From CAYPLH01 sp964411505 (GTDB taxonomy: Bacteria > Bacillota > Clostridia > CAYPLH01 > DUMO01), in the NCBI GenBank assembly GCA_964411505.1, contig CAYPLH010000001.1, forward strand, positions 62,001 through 126,000: a stretch of DNA of 64,000 nt, read 5' to 3'. Position 1 is the first letter of the stretch. Every line of letters begins with the position of its first letter. Made by a program: the position numbers and the translations under genes. This document shows positions 1 to 9,300 of this stretch, piece after piece. The notes beneath the pieces are model-generated. The model was not told the DNA's origin, searched no databases, and was given only the letters and a program-made list of their open reading frames with translations.

Positions 1-636
1 GCTAGGTATAACAAAAAACTACGAGAAATGAAAATACCTTTTGCGGTTAAACGCAATGTACAGTGGGTAGGCATTTCTTTACCTGCTATACACACTTGCA
101 CTAAATGCGGGTATGAAAAAGTAATGAGAGGTGACAACGTTTTAAGGAAAGTTAGCTGTCAGAAAGGTTGCCCTAACTGCAACAAAGTATCTAAATATAA
201 GAATGTTAAACTAAAAGGTCGTAGCTTTAACTTAATGGGGTTTGAGCCACAAGCACTAGAATATTTAGTTAATAGAAAGAAAATTAAATTGAAAGAGATA
301 GTTGAAAATTCCAGCGGTAAAGTTCCAGTTATACATTTCAAACATAACGGTAACAAGAAACATTATCCTGATTTCTACATACCTACGAGCAACACACTTG
401 TAGAAGTTAAGTCTTTGGTAACGATGGGTATGCAAAAAACAGGGATTAAATATTATGGAAAGCCCTCAGAACTTTTTTACCTTCTAGTGAAGAAAAGAAG
501 AGCTGCAATCAAACAAGGATACAAATATAAAGTATTAGTAATGAGCAATAATGGTAAACGCATACGGTTACCTAAAAAATGGTGGAGACACACTTATACG
601 GAGTTGTCTAAAGTCATGAAGTCTTCACCGACTTGA
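1..636 (+). CDS. Zinc-finger PD-(D/E)xK endonuclease, probable homing endonuclease of a split intein (5' end outside window)
   Basis: Probable site-specific DNA endonuclease. From the ATG at 28, a zinc-binding segment has cysteines at residues 24, 27, 44, 48 and 51, followed by a PD-(D/E)xK core: PDF with D115, then VEVKS with E126 and K128. The frame has no stop back to base 1 and the upstream residues fit the same domain, so the gene probably starts left of the window; the ATG at 28 has only a weak ribosome site. It is convergent with, and overlaps by 43 nt, the gene that ends in a split-intein N-fragment. In known 'fractured genes' a free-standing endonuclease lies between the two intein halves, which is the role inferred here. 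The core looks PD-(D/E)xK rather than the Vsr-like EDxHD type described for other fractured genes. A non-homing nuclease remains possible. Confidence 0.75.
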   Translation, partial: ARYNKKLREMKIPFAVKRNVQWVGISLPAIHTCTKCGYEKVMRGDNVLRKVSCQKGCPNCNKVSKYKNVKLKGRSFNLMGFEPQALEYLVNRKKIKLKEIVENSSGKVPVIHFKHNGNKKHYPDFYIPTSNTLVEVKSLVTMGMQKTGIKYYGKPSELFYLLVKKRRAAIKQGYKYKVLVMSNNGKRIRLPKKWWRHTYTELSKVMKSSPT

Positions 637-1649
637 AGATCACAGGCCATAACATATTCGTTTCTTGTATTAGACCAGAATTCATGCATAGCGGAGCATT
701 TAAAAATACTACCGTCTTCTAGTTCAATTTCATAGTAGGTTTTCTTCTCAGTAGTACTAACCCCTAATATAGATTTTAACTCTCTCTCTTTGGTGGAATG
801 ATTGTAGGATAACACTTTATGTTTGCTAGGTTCAGAATATAGAGTTTTTAAGTATTCCCATTCTCCATTAAACCCAGTAGCTACTTTGGTATCCCCACTT
901 AAACATTCGTCTACCATTATAGTACCAAAGGTTCCAACTATTTTCTTTAAAAGCTTTTGGCCTCGCTTAGAAAGGAACGTTTGGTAAGTAACCAAAACAA
1001 TATCATGGTTTGGGTTAACGAAGTCTTCATACTTCTTTGCAAACACACAAATCGGATACCCGTATTTCTTTTCAAGTTTAGGTACGTTAGTTAAAGCCTT
1101 CTGAGTTTTTGACCCACATATTGTTTCGTAAAAACCAGAAAGCCAGTCCGTTTGTGCAGCAAGTACTAAAGTACGTTTTCCCTTATTGATAGCTACAGCG
1201 GTCATCATCACCGTCTTACCTGAACGAGCCGGAGATTCTAAAATACCGTAGTCTTTTTTAGTCATAGTGTTTACGGGTTTAATTTGCTGCTTAGTTAAAG
1301 TACCAGTAAACTTAATTTTGTGCTTCATCTTCGCGTTACAACGAAGGTCTTTTACTTCAAGCTTTTTCTTCTTAACTTTGTCTTTGAGTACTTCTTTATA
1401 CTCGCCGCGTTTGCCTAAAGAAATACCATAGTAGGTTTTATCTTTGAATTTCTTTTTGTTGTACAGTTCGTAAAGACCTAAGTAAGCAGGACATTCATCA
1501 CACACGTGAGAGTGCCGGTCTTCTAATGAAGGACACTTTTGGCAAGAGTCTTCCTTGTAAGCTTGATGCACATAGATACGTTTTAATTCACTACGGTCTA
1601 CTAAATCTTTTCTTATATAGATACGGTCTTTTACAATTATGTCAGTCAT
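594..1649 (-). CDS. SF2 helicase N-terminal half fused to a split-intein N-fragment
   Basis: The 351-aa product starts as a superfamily 2 helicase. A four-cysteine zinc site lies at C36, C39, C50 and C53. Motif I is ARSGKT at 141-146, and the DE of motif II is at D247-E248. Exactly after DE the sequence changes to CLSGDTKV (C249 onward), a classical intein block A. A block-B-like element follows, with H322 in CSAMHEFWS, and the protein stops at residue 351. Helicase motifs III-VI are absent, so this is not a complete helicase. Residues 249-351 (103 aa) match the size and layout of natural split-intein N-halves. The interrupted motif would read DECH, as in UvsW-like phage helicases. The C-half should be encoded on the same strand left of the window. 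The start has a Shine-Dalgarno (AGAGA) and a promoter-like motif 26 nt upstream. Confidence 0.88.
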   Translation of the reverse strand: MTDIIVKDRIYIRKDLVDRSELKRIYVHQAYKEDSCQKCPSLEDRHSHVCDECPAYLGLYELYNKKKFKDKTYYGISLGKRGEYKEVLKDKVKKKKLEVKDLRCNAKMKHKIKFTGTLTKQQIKPVNTMTKKDYGILESPARSGKTVMMTAVAINKGKRTLVLAAQTDWLSGFYETICGSKTQKALTNVPKLEKKYGYPICVFAKKYEDFVNPNHDIVLVTYQTFLSKRGQKLLKKIVGTFGTIMVDECLSGDTKVATGFNGEWEYLKTLYSEPSKHKVLSYNHSTKERELKSILGVSTTEKKTYYEIELEDGSIFKCSAMHEFWSNTRNEYVMACDLQVGEDFMTLDNSV

Positions 1650-1675
1650 GAATATTCTCTACTGTTCGATAACAC

Positions 1676-1683
1676 ACTTTACA
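1676..1683 (-). promoter_or_regulatory. TGTAAAGT promoter-like motif
   Basis: On the minus strand this reads ACTGTAAAGTGT and ends 26 nt before the start of the helicase/intein gene. It lies downstream of the terminator that closes the replication operon, as expected for a new transcription unit. Same motif as at 9503, 39251, 44233, 54268, 61346, 62259, 62377 and 58680. Confidence 0.55.
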
Positions 1684-1700
1684 GTTTTCAACCGGAAATA

Positions 1701-1736
1701 AAAAACGCCAGTGAGCGTTAACCCACTGGCGTTTTT
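1701..1736 (-). terminator. Intrinsic terminator ending the replication operon
   Basis: A 13-bp perfect stem (1701-1713 with 1724-1736) and a 10-nt loop, flanked by A and T runs on both sides. It starts at the stop codon of the 102-aa gene and precedes the promoter motif of the next unit. Confidence 0.9.
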
Positions 1737-2044
1737 CACACAAAGCAATTAGGTAGACCTACAGGACGGTTAACTTTAAATAATGTCATGTTGTAGTTTT
1801 CGGAGTTCAGACTTATAGTGTTATTAATGCTGTAAAAGTAAATTCCGTTAAAACAATACATCTTAGGTAAAGAAGTAGTTTGTTGGTGATCTTCACAACC
1901 TAAAATACTATTTATCTCGGCATCAACTTTTTCCACTACTATAGACTGTAATTTTTTATTCAAGCCTCTGGGAATTTTGGAACCTCTAGGCAGACTTACA
2001 AAGTATTCACTAGCACTTGGGTAAAAAGGGACAGAAGGTTTCAT
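1736..2044 (-). CDS. Hypothetical protein, 102 aa
   Basis: Not recognised. It has no signal peptide or membrane segment, and two isolated cysteines. It is the last gene of the operon led by DNA polymerase, starts 1 nt after the stop of the upstream gene, and ends in the terminator hairpin. The GGTG just upstream of ATG may be its ribosome site. A role in replication is suggested only by position. Confidence 0.75.
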   Translation of the reverse strand: MKPSVPFYPSASEYFVSLPRGSKIPRGLNKKLQSIVVEKVDAEINSILGCEDHQQTTSLPKMYCFNGIYFYSINNTISLNSENYNMTLFKVNRPVGLPNCFV

Positions 2045-2045
2045 A

Positions 2046-2453
2046 TCACACCAAAAATGGGCGGTTGAAAGTTAAATTGTCTTCTTGGAAAACACGATTA
2101 GTTGTAGATAATGTCTTTATAAGATTGTTAAGAGTTTCAGAATCTACTTTAAATTTTCTGCTAACCACGCAGTAAAAACTATGACCGCGAATGGTGTATT
2201 TATGTATATCTCTTCGGACTATCTCAATAATCAAGTTGTACGGTGTTATGTATTCATATTCCGAGTGTTTTGAGAAACCCAAGTCAGTTTCAAGACAATT
2301 AATAATGTCTTGAAATATTGTATAGCTAACATCTTTATCTATACAGAAAGGTAGGCGCGAATACCCGGCTTTAGAAATTGCAAATAATTTTTCCGGAGTA
2401 AAACAATCATGCAGGAACGGAATAAGAGTAAACTCTTTTGAACCCGTTATCAT
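2046..2453 (-). CDS. Hypothetical protein, 135 aa
   Basis: Not recognised. Mixed alpha/beta composition, soluble, no obvious motif. A strong Shine-Dalgarno (GGGGGTGA) lies 7 nt before the ATG, which supports this start. It is part of the run of five small genes downstream of the sliding clamp. Confidence 0.8.
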   Translation of the reverse strand: MITGSKEFTLIPFLHDCFTPEKLFAISKAGYSRLPFCIDKDVSYTIFQDIINCLETDLGFSKHSEYEYITPYNLIIEIVRRDIHKYTIRGHSFYCVVSRKFKVDSETLNNLIKTLSTTNRVFQEDNLTFNRPFLV

Positions 2454-2516
2454 TATCAGTCACCCCCATATAAGTTAATGTTTCTGTGGTTGCCATATAA
2501 TCTACACTATACCTAG

Positions 2517-2951
2517 TTATATTTCTAAAGCTTCTCTAACTTTTGAATCCGTACCGATAGTAATCATACTAGCAAGACCTTCCATAGTGTAGATATTGCA
2601 AGTTTTGATTTTAATTTTAAGGGAGATAATAAAGTTAGCTTCCCCTATATCATTAATGTCATGTGTTATTTTATTTGAAGCAGCGATTAAGAAATTTTTA
2701 CCGAATACTGGTGTAACAGCAGTGTCGAAACAATAACCACAACGAAGCCCTTCAATACTTTCAGAATGAACAGTGTATATGTCTAAATAAGGTAACTCAG
2801 TAGTGAGTTCCAAGTGGTTCAAATACAAATTAGAAAAATGGTTTTCACTTGGAAGAAAAATAAACGGTTTATACTTATCTACTGAAATTCGTCGTAAACA
2901 GTTAGATGGGGAATCCATCAGTTTTATCTTTTTGCCTTGTAATCGTTTCAT
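2517..2951 (-). CDS. Hypothetical protein, 144 aa
   Basis: Not recognised. Begins with a short basic stretch (MKRLQGKKIK) and has several cysteines without a metal-binding spacing. AAGGA precedes the ATG at good distance. A 63-nt gap separates it from the next gene; nothing is evident in that gap. Confidence 0.8.
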   Translation of the reverse strand: MKRLQGKKIKLMDSPSNCLRRISVDKYKPFIFLPSENHFSNLYLNHLELTTELPYLDIYTVHSESIEGLRCGYCFDTAVTPVFGKNFLIAASNKITHDINDIGEANFIISLKIKIKTCNIYTMEGLASMITIGTDSKVREALEI

Positions 2952-2963
2952 TCAGAATCCTTT

Positions 2964-3383
2964 TTAACGTTCATAAACAGCAAACCTACCTAGTTGGTTT
3001 TCTTTAACTTGCGACAAATTATTCAAGTAGTCTTTATACACATTCAAAATTGGAAACGGTATATTTATACACTCGCTCAAGTATTCCGGGGACGGAAAGA
3101 AAATATCAATACTATTAGGCGAGGACTCGTTAACTTTAACCAATTCAGAAATAAGAGTAGGGTAAGGTGTCTCGTAAATAAAGTTCTCATTTAGAGATTT
3201 CTCTAAAGACGCTACTGTTATATTGCGAATAGTTGAAGTAACCGACGGCAGTAAAGAAGACTCTGGTAAATTTGTTGAACTAAGTTTACTGGGTGTTAAT
3301 TCTTTGATACGTTCTGCTATATCTTTAACATGTAGTTCAGAAGGTGCCGTGGAAAAAGTTTTCTCGCCAAATATTTTTGTCAT
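2964..3383 (-). CDS. Hypothetical protein, 139 aa
   Basis: Not recognised. Serine- and proline-rich N-terminal half, more helical C-terminal half. It starts 1 nt after the stop of the upstream gene, so translational coupling is likely; its own ribosome site is weak. Cotranscribed with the sliding clamp. Confidence 0.75.
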   Translation of the reverse strand: MTKIFGEKTFSTAPSELHVKDIAERIKELTPSKLSSTNLPESSLLPSVTSTIRNITVASLEKSLNENFIYETPYPTLISELVKVNESSPNSIDIFFPSPEYLSECINIPFPILNVYKDYLNNLSQVKENQLGRFAVYER

Positions 3384-3384
3384 G

Positions 3385-3717
3385 TTATTTACTCATTTCA
3401 TTTGTAAATTTTGTATATGCTTCAATGGCGGCTTTAGTTCTAAGGTCACCGTCTGCAATAACGGATAAGGGAGAATCAATTGTTATTGATAAACTACCCA
3501 GGGTATTGTTAACGTTAACATGAGTATCGAATAGTTTTTTTATGTACTCGTCTTTAGTTATACCTTTCTCAATAAATATGTTTTGAAAAAAATCAAAAGC
3601 CTCTAATCGTATATAACGTAAATTCTTTTTATCAAGACTCTCTATTTTTGAATAGTGTATGGTTATAAACTCCATAAAAGTAGCGGGGTAGTGTAACCCC
3701 GCTAGAAATTTTTTCAT
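3385..3717 (-). CDS. Hypothetical protein, 110 aa
   Basis: Not recognised. A small, mostly helical soluble protein directly downstream of the sliding clamp gene (10-nt gap). A 9-bp hairpin lies inside its first codons (3681-3704), which could influence initiation or antisense transcription. A clamp-associated role would be inference from position alone. Confidence 0.75.
   Translation of the reverse strand: MKKFLAGLHYPATFMEFITIHYSKIESLDKKNLRYIRLEAFDFFQNIFIEKGITKDEYIKKLFDTHVNVNNTLGSLSITIDSPLSVIADGDLRTKAAIEAYTKFTNEMSK
3681..3704. other. GC-rich hairpin within the start of the 110-aa gene
   Basis: TAGCGGGGT (3681-3689) pairs perfectly with ACCCCGCTA (3696-3704) around a 6-nt loop. On the plus strand an A/T-rich run with six T follows, so it resembles an intrinsic terminator for antisense transcripts. 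It also falls in codons about 5-12 of the minus-strand gene. Confidence 0.4.
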
Positions 3718-3727
3718 AACTTACTAC

Positions 3728-4816
3728 CTAAACGCGCATGATAAGAAAATTTACTTTTTCTTCCTCGGCGGTTGAACGTATAAACATTGCAGGTCCGTAG
3801 AACTCCAACGTTGCACAATCGGCGTCTTTCAGTCGGTTAAAAGATGCAGCTAATATGGATGGGAAGAAAGAGAACAATTCGTCTTTCCCACCCTTCGATT
3901 TCTTAACAGGTACTTGTTGTTGGATAACCGCACCTTGCGGACCTTGAATTTCTATTAGTAGCTTATCTTTTTTAACTGTGATTTCAGCGGTAGTTTGCTC
4001 GCCTATGAAAGCTTGTTTATTTTTGAACAATTCTGAAAAGTCTTTCGGATTAACTTTAACAGTGGCAATTGGTGTTTGTTCTAAAATAGAACTTACCTTT
4101 GCTTCAATAACGTCAGGCTGAATTTCTGACGAGTAAGCTTCCAGTTTAACTAGCGTCTGACCATCGTTAAGGTCTACATACATGAAATTATCGTTAAAGC
4201 GAATTTTGTATTTACTCTTTGCAGAAGCCGATCTAATCAAAGAAAACAATTTCGAGGTTACCGAAAATTCAATAGTCTCCTTTTGTTTAGGTGCTTCAAC
4301 ACAAACTTGAGCCATTTCGGCAAAGGAAGCTGACATTATGTTTAACTTACCTTTGTCGAAACGAAAGTGAATAGCAGATTCCATTTTAAGTTTAGTGTCG
4401 ATTACAGTAATAGCAGGAATAAGTTTATCCAACTTTTCAACCAGAGATTTCGGAAACGACACACCAGATTCCGGGGCTTTCAATTTAGGGGTGCCGTCCA
4501 CCGCGTCTACTTTAGGTAGGTCTGCTTTCATTCGGCCAGCTTTGATAGTTATCAATGTACTGGAAGTAGACACGGAAACTGATTCATTATTATTTTTTAC
4601 TGAACCCAGAAACAAATCAAAATCGAATTCAGCAATCCCTTCTTTCTCTACTGTTTCTACAGGGAAAGAAGTTTGTACTACCGCTTGAATTGAATCAATA
4701 AAAAAATAAGCTTTGTCTTTTTTAACTACAATAACCGAATGCGTAGCTGGGTAAGCAAATTTTTTGGCTATAGTTAGTGCACTATGAAGGTCTTTATTTT
4801 TGGCAACGAATTGCAT
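3728..4816 (-). CDS. DNA polymerase sliding clamp (DnaN/beta-like)
   Basis: Probable ring-shaped processivity factor that tethers the phage DNA polymerase to DNA. At 362 aa it has almost exactly the length of bacterial DnaN and shows the same three-part pattern of alternating beta strands and helices (about 1-120, 121-245, 246-362). It ends in a hydrophobic strand (NFLIMRV) where beta clamps end in a similar beta strand. It sits in the same operon as the family A polymerase, separated by two coupled unknown genes. T4-type phages use a shorter PCNA-like clamp of about 228 aa, so a beta-type clamp is notable. The assignment rests on length and pattern rather than a short diagnostic motif. Confidence 0.7.
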   Translation of the reverse strand: MQFVAKNKDLHSALTIAKKFAYPATHSVIVVKKDKAYFFIDSIQAVVQTSFPVETVEKEGIAEFDFDLFLGSVKNNNESVSVSTSSTLITIKAGRMKADLPKVDAVDGTPKLKAPESGVSFPKSLVEKLDKLIPAITVIDTKLKMESAIHFRFDKGKLNIMSASFAEMAQVCVEAPKQKETIEFSVTSKLFSLIRSASAKSKYKIRFNDNFMYVDLNDGQTLVKLEAYSSEIQPDVIEAKVSSILEQTPIATVKVNPKDFSELFKNKQAFIGEQTTAEITVKKDKLLIEIQGPQGAVIQQQVPVKKSKGGKDELFSFFPSILAASFNRLKDADCATLEFYGPAMFIRSTAEEEKVNFLIMRV

Positions 4817-4818
4817 AA

Positions 4819-5598
4819 TTAGTCCTCTAACTTACAGTCATAGTCATCGAAAGATTCTTCGTTGTCGATAATTTTGTGATAAATAACGTTACGAAGATTA
4901 TTTTTAAGAATCTCTTCATAATTTTCCAAGTTACGAACAGCGGAGAACCAGCGAATCCAAGTATTAGACAAATACACAGGTAAGAAAGTAACCGAAGTAT
5001 CTACGGCAGTTGTACAAACTAGTTCAATCTTCATGTCAATGCTGTAGTCTTGTGCAACTTGTTTAAATACTTCGAGTTCTTCATTAGACCAGATAAGTAA
5101 GCTACAGCCACGATGGCTGACGATAAACCAGTTTACGGAAATAAGATTCGCAAGAATGCTTATGTTAGATCGAGTGCTAAATTTACTAAAAATCAAAGTA
5201 GTATAGTACTCAGTGTCTACACTCTGCTGAATATATTTTTTAACCGCATCACGGTACTTCAAGTTGTCTTCATTTTTAAGACGCATTAACTTATTAGGGA
5301 AAAAATAATGGTAGTCCATGTTTTGATCTTTAACCAGATCAGCATGAATATTACCTACAGTAGTACCATAAATAGTTGCGGCTTTCTGAGGTACGTGAAT
5401 AATAGCTGGTACACTTTCGTGAGCCAAAAAGAATGCGCCTGTCTTTACTTTGGATTTAAAGTCAAAAGGTTGCAGTACAAGATTTTCCGTGTTGTGGAAA
5501 ACGAAATTACTGTTGTTTCCAAACACACGAAGGAATGGAGATATGTTTGCAGTTTTAGGCGCATGTAAAAATACACCACCTGTAATAATGTTTTTCAT
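4819..5598 (-). CDS. Hypothetical protein between polymerase and clamp, 259 aa
   Basis: Not recognised. No Walker A motif, so it is not a standard clamp-loader ATPase. Hydrophobic beta-strand/helix pattern in the middle (about 145-175) and an acidic C-terminus (residues 245-259). Its ATG overlaps the stop codon of the upstream 252-aa gene by 4 nt, and it ends 2 nt before the clamp gene. The three genes are therefore almost certainly translated together. A polymerase accessory role is inference. Confidence 0.85.
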   Translation of the reverse strand: MKNIITGGVFLHAPKTANISPFLRVFGNNSNFVFHNTENLVLQPFDFKSKVKTGAFFLAHESVPAIIHVPQKAATIYGTTVGNIHADLVKDQNMDYHYFFPNKLMRLKNEDNLKYRDAVKKYIQQSVDTEYYTTLIFSKFSTRSNISILANLISVNWFIVSHRGCSLLIWSNEELEVFKQVAQDYSIDMKIELVCTTAVDTSVTFLPVYLSNTWIRWFSAVRNLENYEEILKNNLRNVIYHKIIDNEESFDDYDCKLED

Positions 5599-6353
5599 CT
5601 TTCGTTGCTCCCAAGGTACACACGATACTGACTTATATTTGCATAGTAAGAATGCATAAGTAGCGTGAATATACCTTCGTTGTAAGTTAAAGTAAGTGAT
5701 TGAGATTTGGGAATCGTGTTAACAAAAGCTGCAATTTGATTAGTAGGTGGAAGACTTTCAACTTGCAAGTAAGGTACGCCAAGCACGTAATCCATACCAT
5801 CTTGAGAATCAATATGAGAGTCTTCTTTTCCTATAACCAACAAAGGGCTAAGTTTGTGAGGTTGACCTTGCTTAACTACGTCTATAGTTTTTGAAAGGTT
5901 ATTGTATAAAAGCGAGCACAAAAAATTGGCAAGCTTAGGTTGCTTGGATACAGTACCAACATTTGAGTTAAAAATGCATTCAGCTAAAAGGTTAGGTTCG
6001 TATTCCAGAAAATCAGTAATAGCCGCGTTGATGTCACTAATGTTGGCACTTTGCGCAGAGGAAAAAATACAAACATCAACAGTATTAAAAATTGATGAAT
6101 TCTTCTCGTATTTTGCAAAAGTACTTCCGTTAGGCGACTTAATTTTACTATGACTTCCGAGTTCTGGAGTAAAGAACTTATTACGTATAGGACGTATGGC
6201 TTGAATGAATTTCAAATACGGTGAGGTGTTATCTTCAACGAATCTTCGTATCTGTCCAAGTTCTTTATTATTTACCTGTTTCTTTTTTGTATCTGACCAT
6301 TGAAACTCAAGAAAAATTTTATCCAAAATATCTGTGATAACTTGATATTGCAT
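5595..6353 (-). CDS. Hypothetical protein downstream of DNA polymerase, 252 aa
   Basis: Not recognised. A soluble alpha/beta protein with a basic N-terminal third (TKKKQVNNKE region) and no nucleotide-binding motif. Good ribosome site (AGGAA, 7 nt from ATG). It lies 30 nt after the polymerase stop and overlaps the next gene by 4 nt, pointing to a stoichiometric relation with its neighbour in replication. Confidence 0.85.
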   Translation of the reverse strand: MQYQVITDILDKIFLEFQWSDTKKKQVNNKELGQIRRFVEDNTSPYLKFIQAIRPIRNKFFTPELGSHSKIKSPNGSTFAKYEKNSSIFNTVDVCIFSSAQSANISDINAAITDFLEYEPNLLAECIFNSNVGTVSKQPKLANFLCSLLYNNLSKTIDVVKQGQPHKLSPLLVIGKEDSHIDSQDGMDYVLGVPYLQVESLPPTNQIAAFVNTIPKSQSLTLTYNEGIFTLLMHSYYANISQYRVYLGSNER

Positions 6354-6383
6354 TTTGTAGTTCCTTATTTTTATGGTTAACGG

Positions 6384-9300
6384 TTAATGTTTAAATTTAG
6401 GCATTATAGGGTAGGTTTTCATCAAATAATCACGAACGTCTTTTTTGTTCCAAAAATAGTAGAGTTGCTTTTTAATCTCTTTCTTGTTCTTAACTTCCTC
6501 TGGGTAAAGTTCCAAGTAGTCATCAAGTGCTTTATCAATAGCAAAAGTAATAGGCATCGCCTTTTTATGTACACCTTCCAAATCTAATTTATCATCTGTC
6601 CATTGCCAATTCCATTTATAGAGTTTGGCGTTATCCGTACCGACTTCTTCTTCAATTTCAAGAGGTACGTTAAACTTTACATTAAACTTTTCTTCGTAAT
6701 AAATACGAACACCTTCGGTAGCGCACCACTGCATAATAAACATAGAAGGAAGTACATAAAGAAAATCAACCTGAGAATAAATAGAGTCATGAACCATTAC
6801 GTCTAGTTCAGCAGGTGATAGTTCACTGTATCTATCGAAGTCTCCAAATTTTCTAGCGAATTCCAAAATATGTTGCTCGAATAAACGTGCACCAGTGTGA
6901 CCGTAGTCAGCAGCAACACCCTGAATAGGCGCATTCTTGGCTCGGCGGCGCATAGCTGCAATAATATCTTGCAAGCCAGTTAAAAATCCGCCAATCAAAC
7001 GTCTACGTCTACCAATAGGTGAATTAGAAAACCCAAGTTGTTCTGCTTGGTCTTCTGCGTTATCTAGCCACGCTTTTGCTTTTACGTAACGACCAAAGAA
7101 CATACCGTAAAGATTTTCTGCATATTCTTTAGCTTTATTTAACTGCTTGGCAAGAGTTGCAGCAGCACGACCGTAAATAGCGCCGAAAACTACACCCTTT
7201 GTACCTTGGCGCATTTCATCATCTACTTTGTCAACAGCCACTCCAAAGAAGAATGAACCGTTAACGCGGTGAATATCACCAACCAAAGCGAGTTTCTTCA
7301 AAATTTTCTTAGCAGTTTTTCCTGTTGCATCAAATAACTTTTGTCGAAGTTCAAAACCTTGCATAAATAGTGCAGCTAGCTTCTTATCGTTAGCTGCAAT
7401 ACCCCAGCAGCGAACTTCGTGCGCAGAGTAGTCCATCTTTACTTTTAACTTGCCTTTTTTGGTAACAAACACAGCCTTAATAACCTTAGCCATTTTACCG
7501 TGTTCAGGAACTTGCATAAGGGAAGGTTTCGATGAATTACCACGGCCAGTAACAATAGTTGCAAAACCAAAATCTGGAATAATAGAATGTGTAATTCTAC
7601 CTTGTTGCGAATCCATGTATTCCGCAAACTTGTTAACGAAGGTACTTTTCAACTGTTTAAAAGAAGTAATGTTTGCGTACATTTCAACAATCGGAAAAGT
7701 TTCTTTAAACATATTTTTAAAGTCTTTACCGAAAGACATATTACCTTTTTTTGATATTGGGGGTTCTAACCCCATGACATCTACAAAAAGAGTACGCACG
7801 TGTTCTGCTTTGTTAATATCAAAAAACCAAGGGTCAAACAAAGTATTACTACCCTTTGAGATACCTTTGTTCTCCAGAAGAATCTTGTTAGCAGTTTTTA
7901 CTTCTTTGGTATCGTACATTTCTTTAAGAGTTTCACGCATAGCAGTATCAAAAGTACCACCACGTTTTTTCAATTCCCTTAGTCGTGAGCGCGACGTAAA
8001 GAACCCATTAATTTCCATAGAGGCAAAATCATGTATATTATTAGACATTTGAAAAAGAACCATACGGTGAAACGCGTCTTTAAAAGTACGTTTCTTTTTA
8101 CCCTCAGTATAACAATCTAGTTCCGCACGTTTATATTGTGCGTCACGAATCGGAAACAGTAACTGAACGTCGGCGGAACAGTATTCGAGTACTGGTTTTG
8201 ACAAAGGGTTAGCTGCAATAGTTACACGTTGCGCTTTAGAGAATTCATGCGTGAAATAAAAATCATCGCCATACCTACGTGCTACCATTGCCAAGCCAAG
8301 ATGTTTCTTAGCTTCTTTTACTTTATCCGACTTATAAACTTGAGGCAGTTTATCAATGAAAGAAGAAAGCGAAACCATGTTTTCATTTAACTGGTGTTCG
8401 CCTGCCATAAGATCGTAAACCGGCCAATACACAAAAGGTATTTTGAAACCTACTCGAAGTACTTTAATATCGTACTTCAAGTTATATCCTAGTAAGTAAT
8501 GCTCACCATCATTAGGTACTTCTTTCATAAAGAACAAACGAAGTTTATTCATTATGTAGTCAAAATCTTTCTTAGAAAAAGTTGTGTCCCTGTGGTACAT
8601 CGGAACGACATAACACTTCTTTTTATCAAAAGCGAACTGCAAAGTTTGGAACCTGTTAAGATGTGCAGACAGGCTGGTGCCTTCTGTATCCACAGCAACA
8701 ATTTTTTTGGTAATAAGTTTTTTATAAAACTTGTCGAACTTTTTTACAGAATCAATGAGTACTGGTTTAATCTTGGTCTTTTCAATTTTCCAAGGATAAT
8801 CACCAGTCATCAAAGCTGCAATAGCGGGTCCGATCAGTCCCAAATTATAAACGTGAGATAACGCTTTTTCATCGTCAGACGCTTCAAGCGCACCTGTGTT
8901 CTGATTGTCTAGCGCGTGAGCAAAGTCAGGACAAATTACAGTAGGGATTTTTTTATCGTTGTATTCTCTGTCCTTCACAATAAGTACGTCGAACAGAGAA
9001 TCTTCGCCAAACAAACTCAATGCAGGTAACGCACCAAAAACTACAATATGGGATGGCTTAATTTTTTCAATGTATTTGTTTATACGTTTTGCACTGTATT
9101 GGTCTGACTTACGACGAGCACCTTTTTCCAAGTGGTAATTCTTGAAAAAGTTAAAGTTAATAGCAGCAACGCCAAAGTCTTTATTTTTTAGTTTCCGTGA
9201 CCACTGAGTGTTAGCAGTATAAATAGCGTGACTAATTAGATTATTCAAGCAACCATTAGCCGGACCATCTTCAACTAAAAGTTGGCGGCATTTAATATCT

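Noticed and set aside
7450..8052. 200-codon frame antisense to DNA polymerase
   Set aside because: Lies entirely opposite the conserved polymerase coding region; a mirror effect of codon composition.
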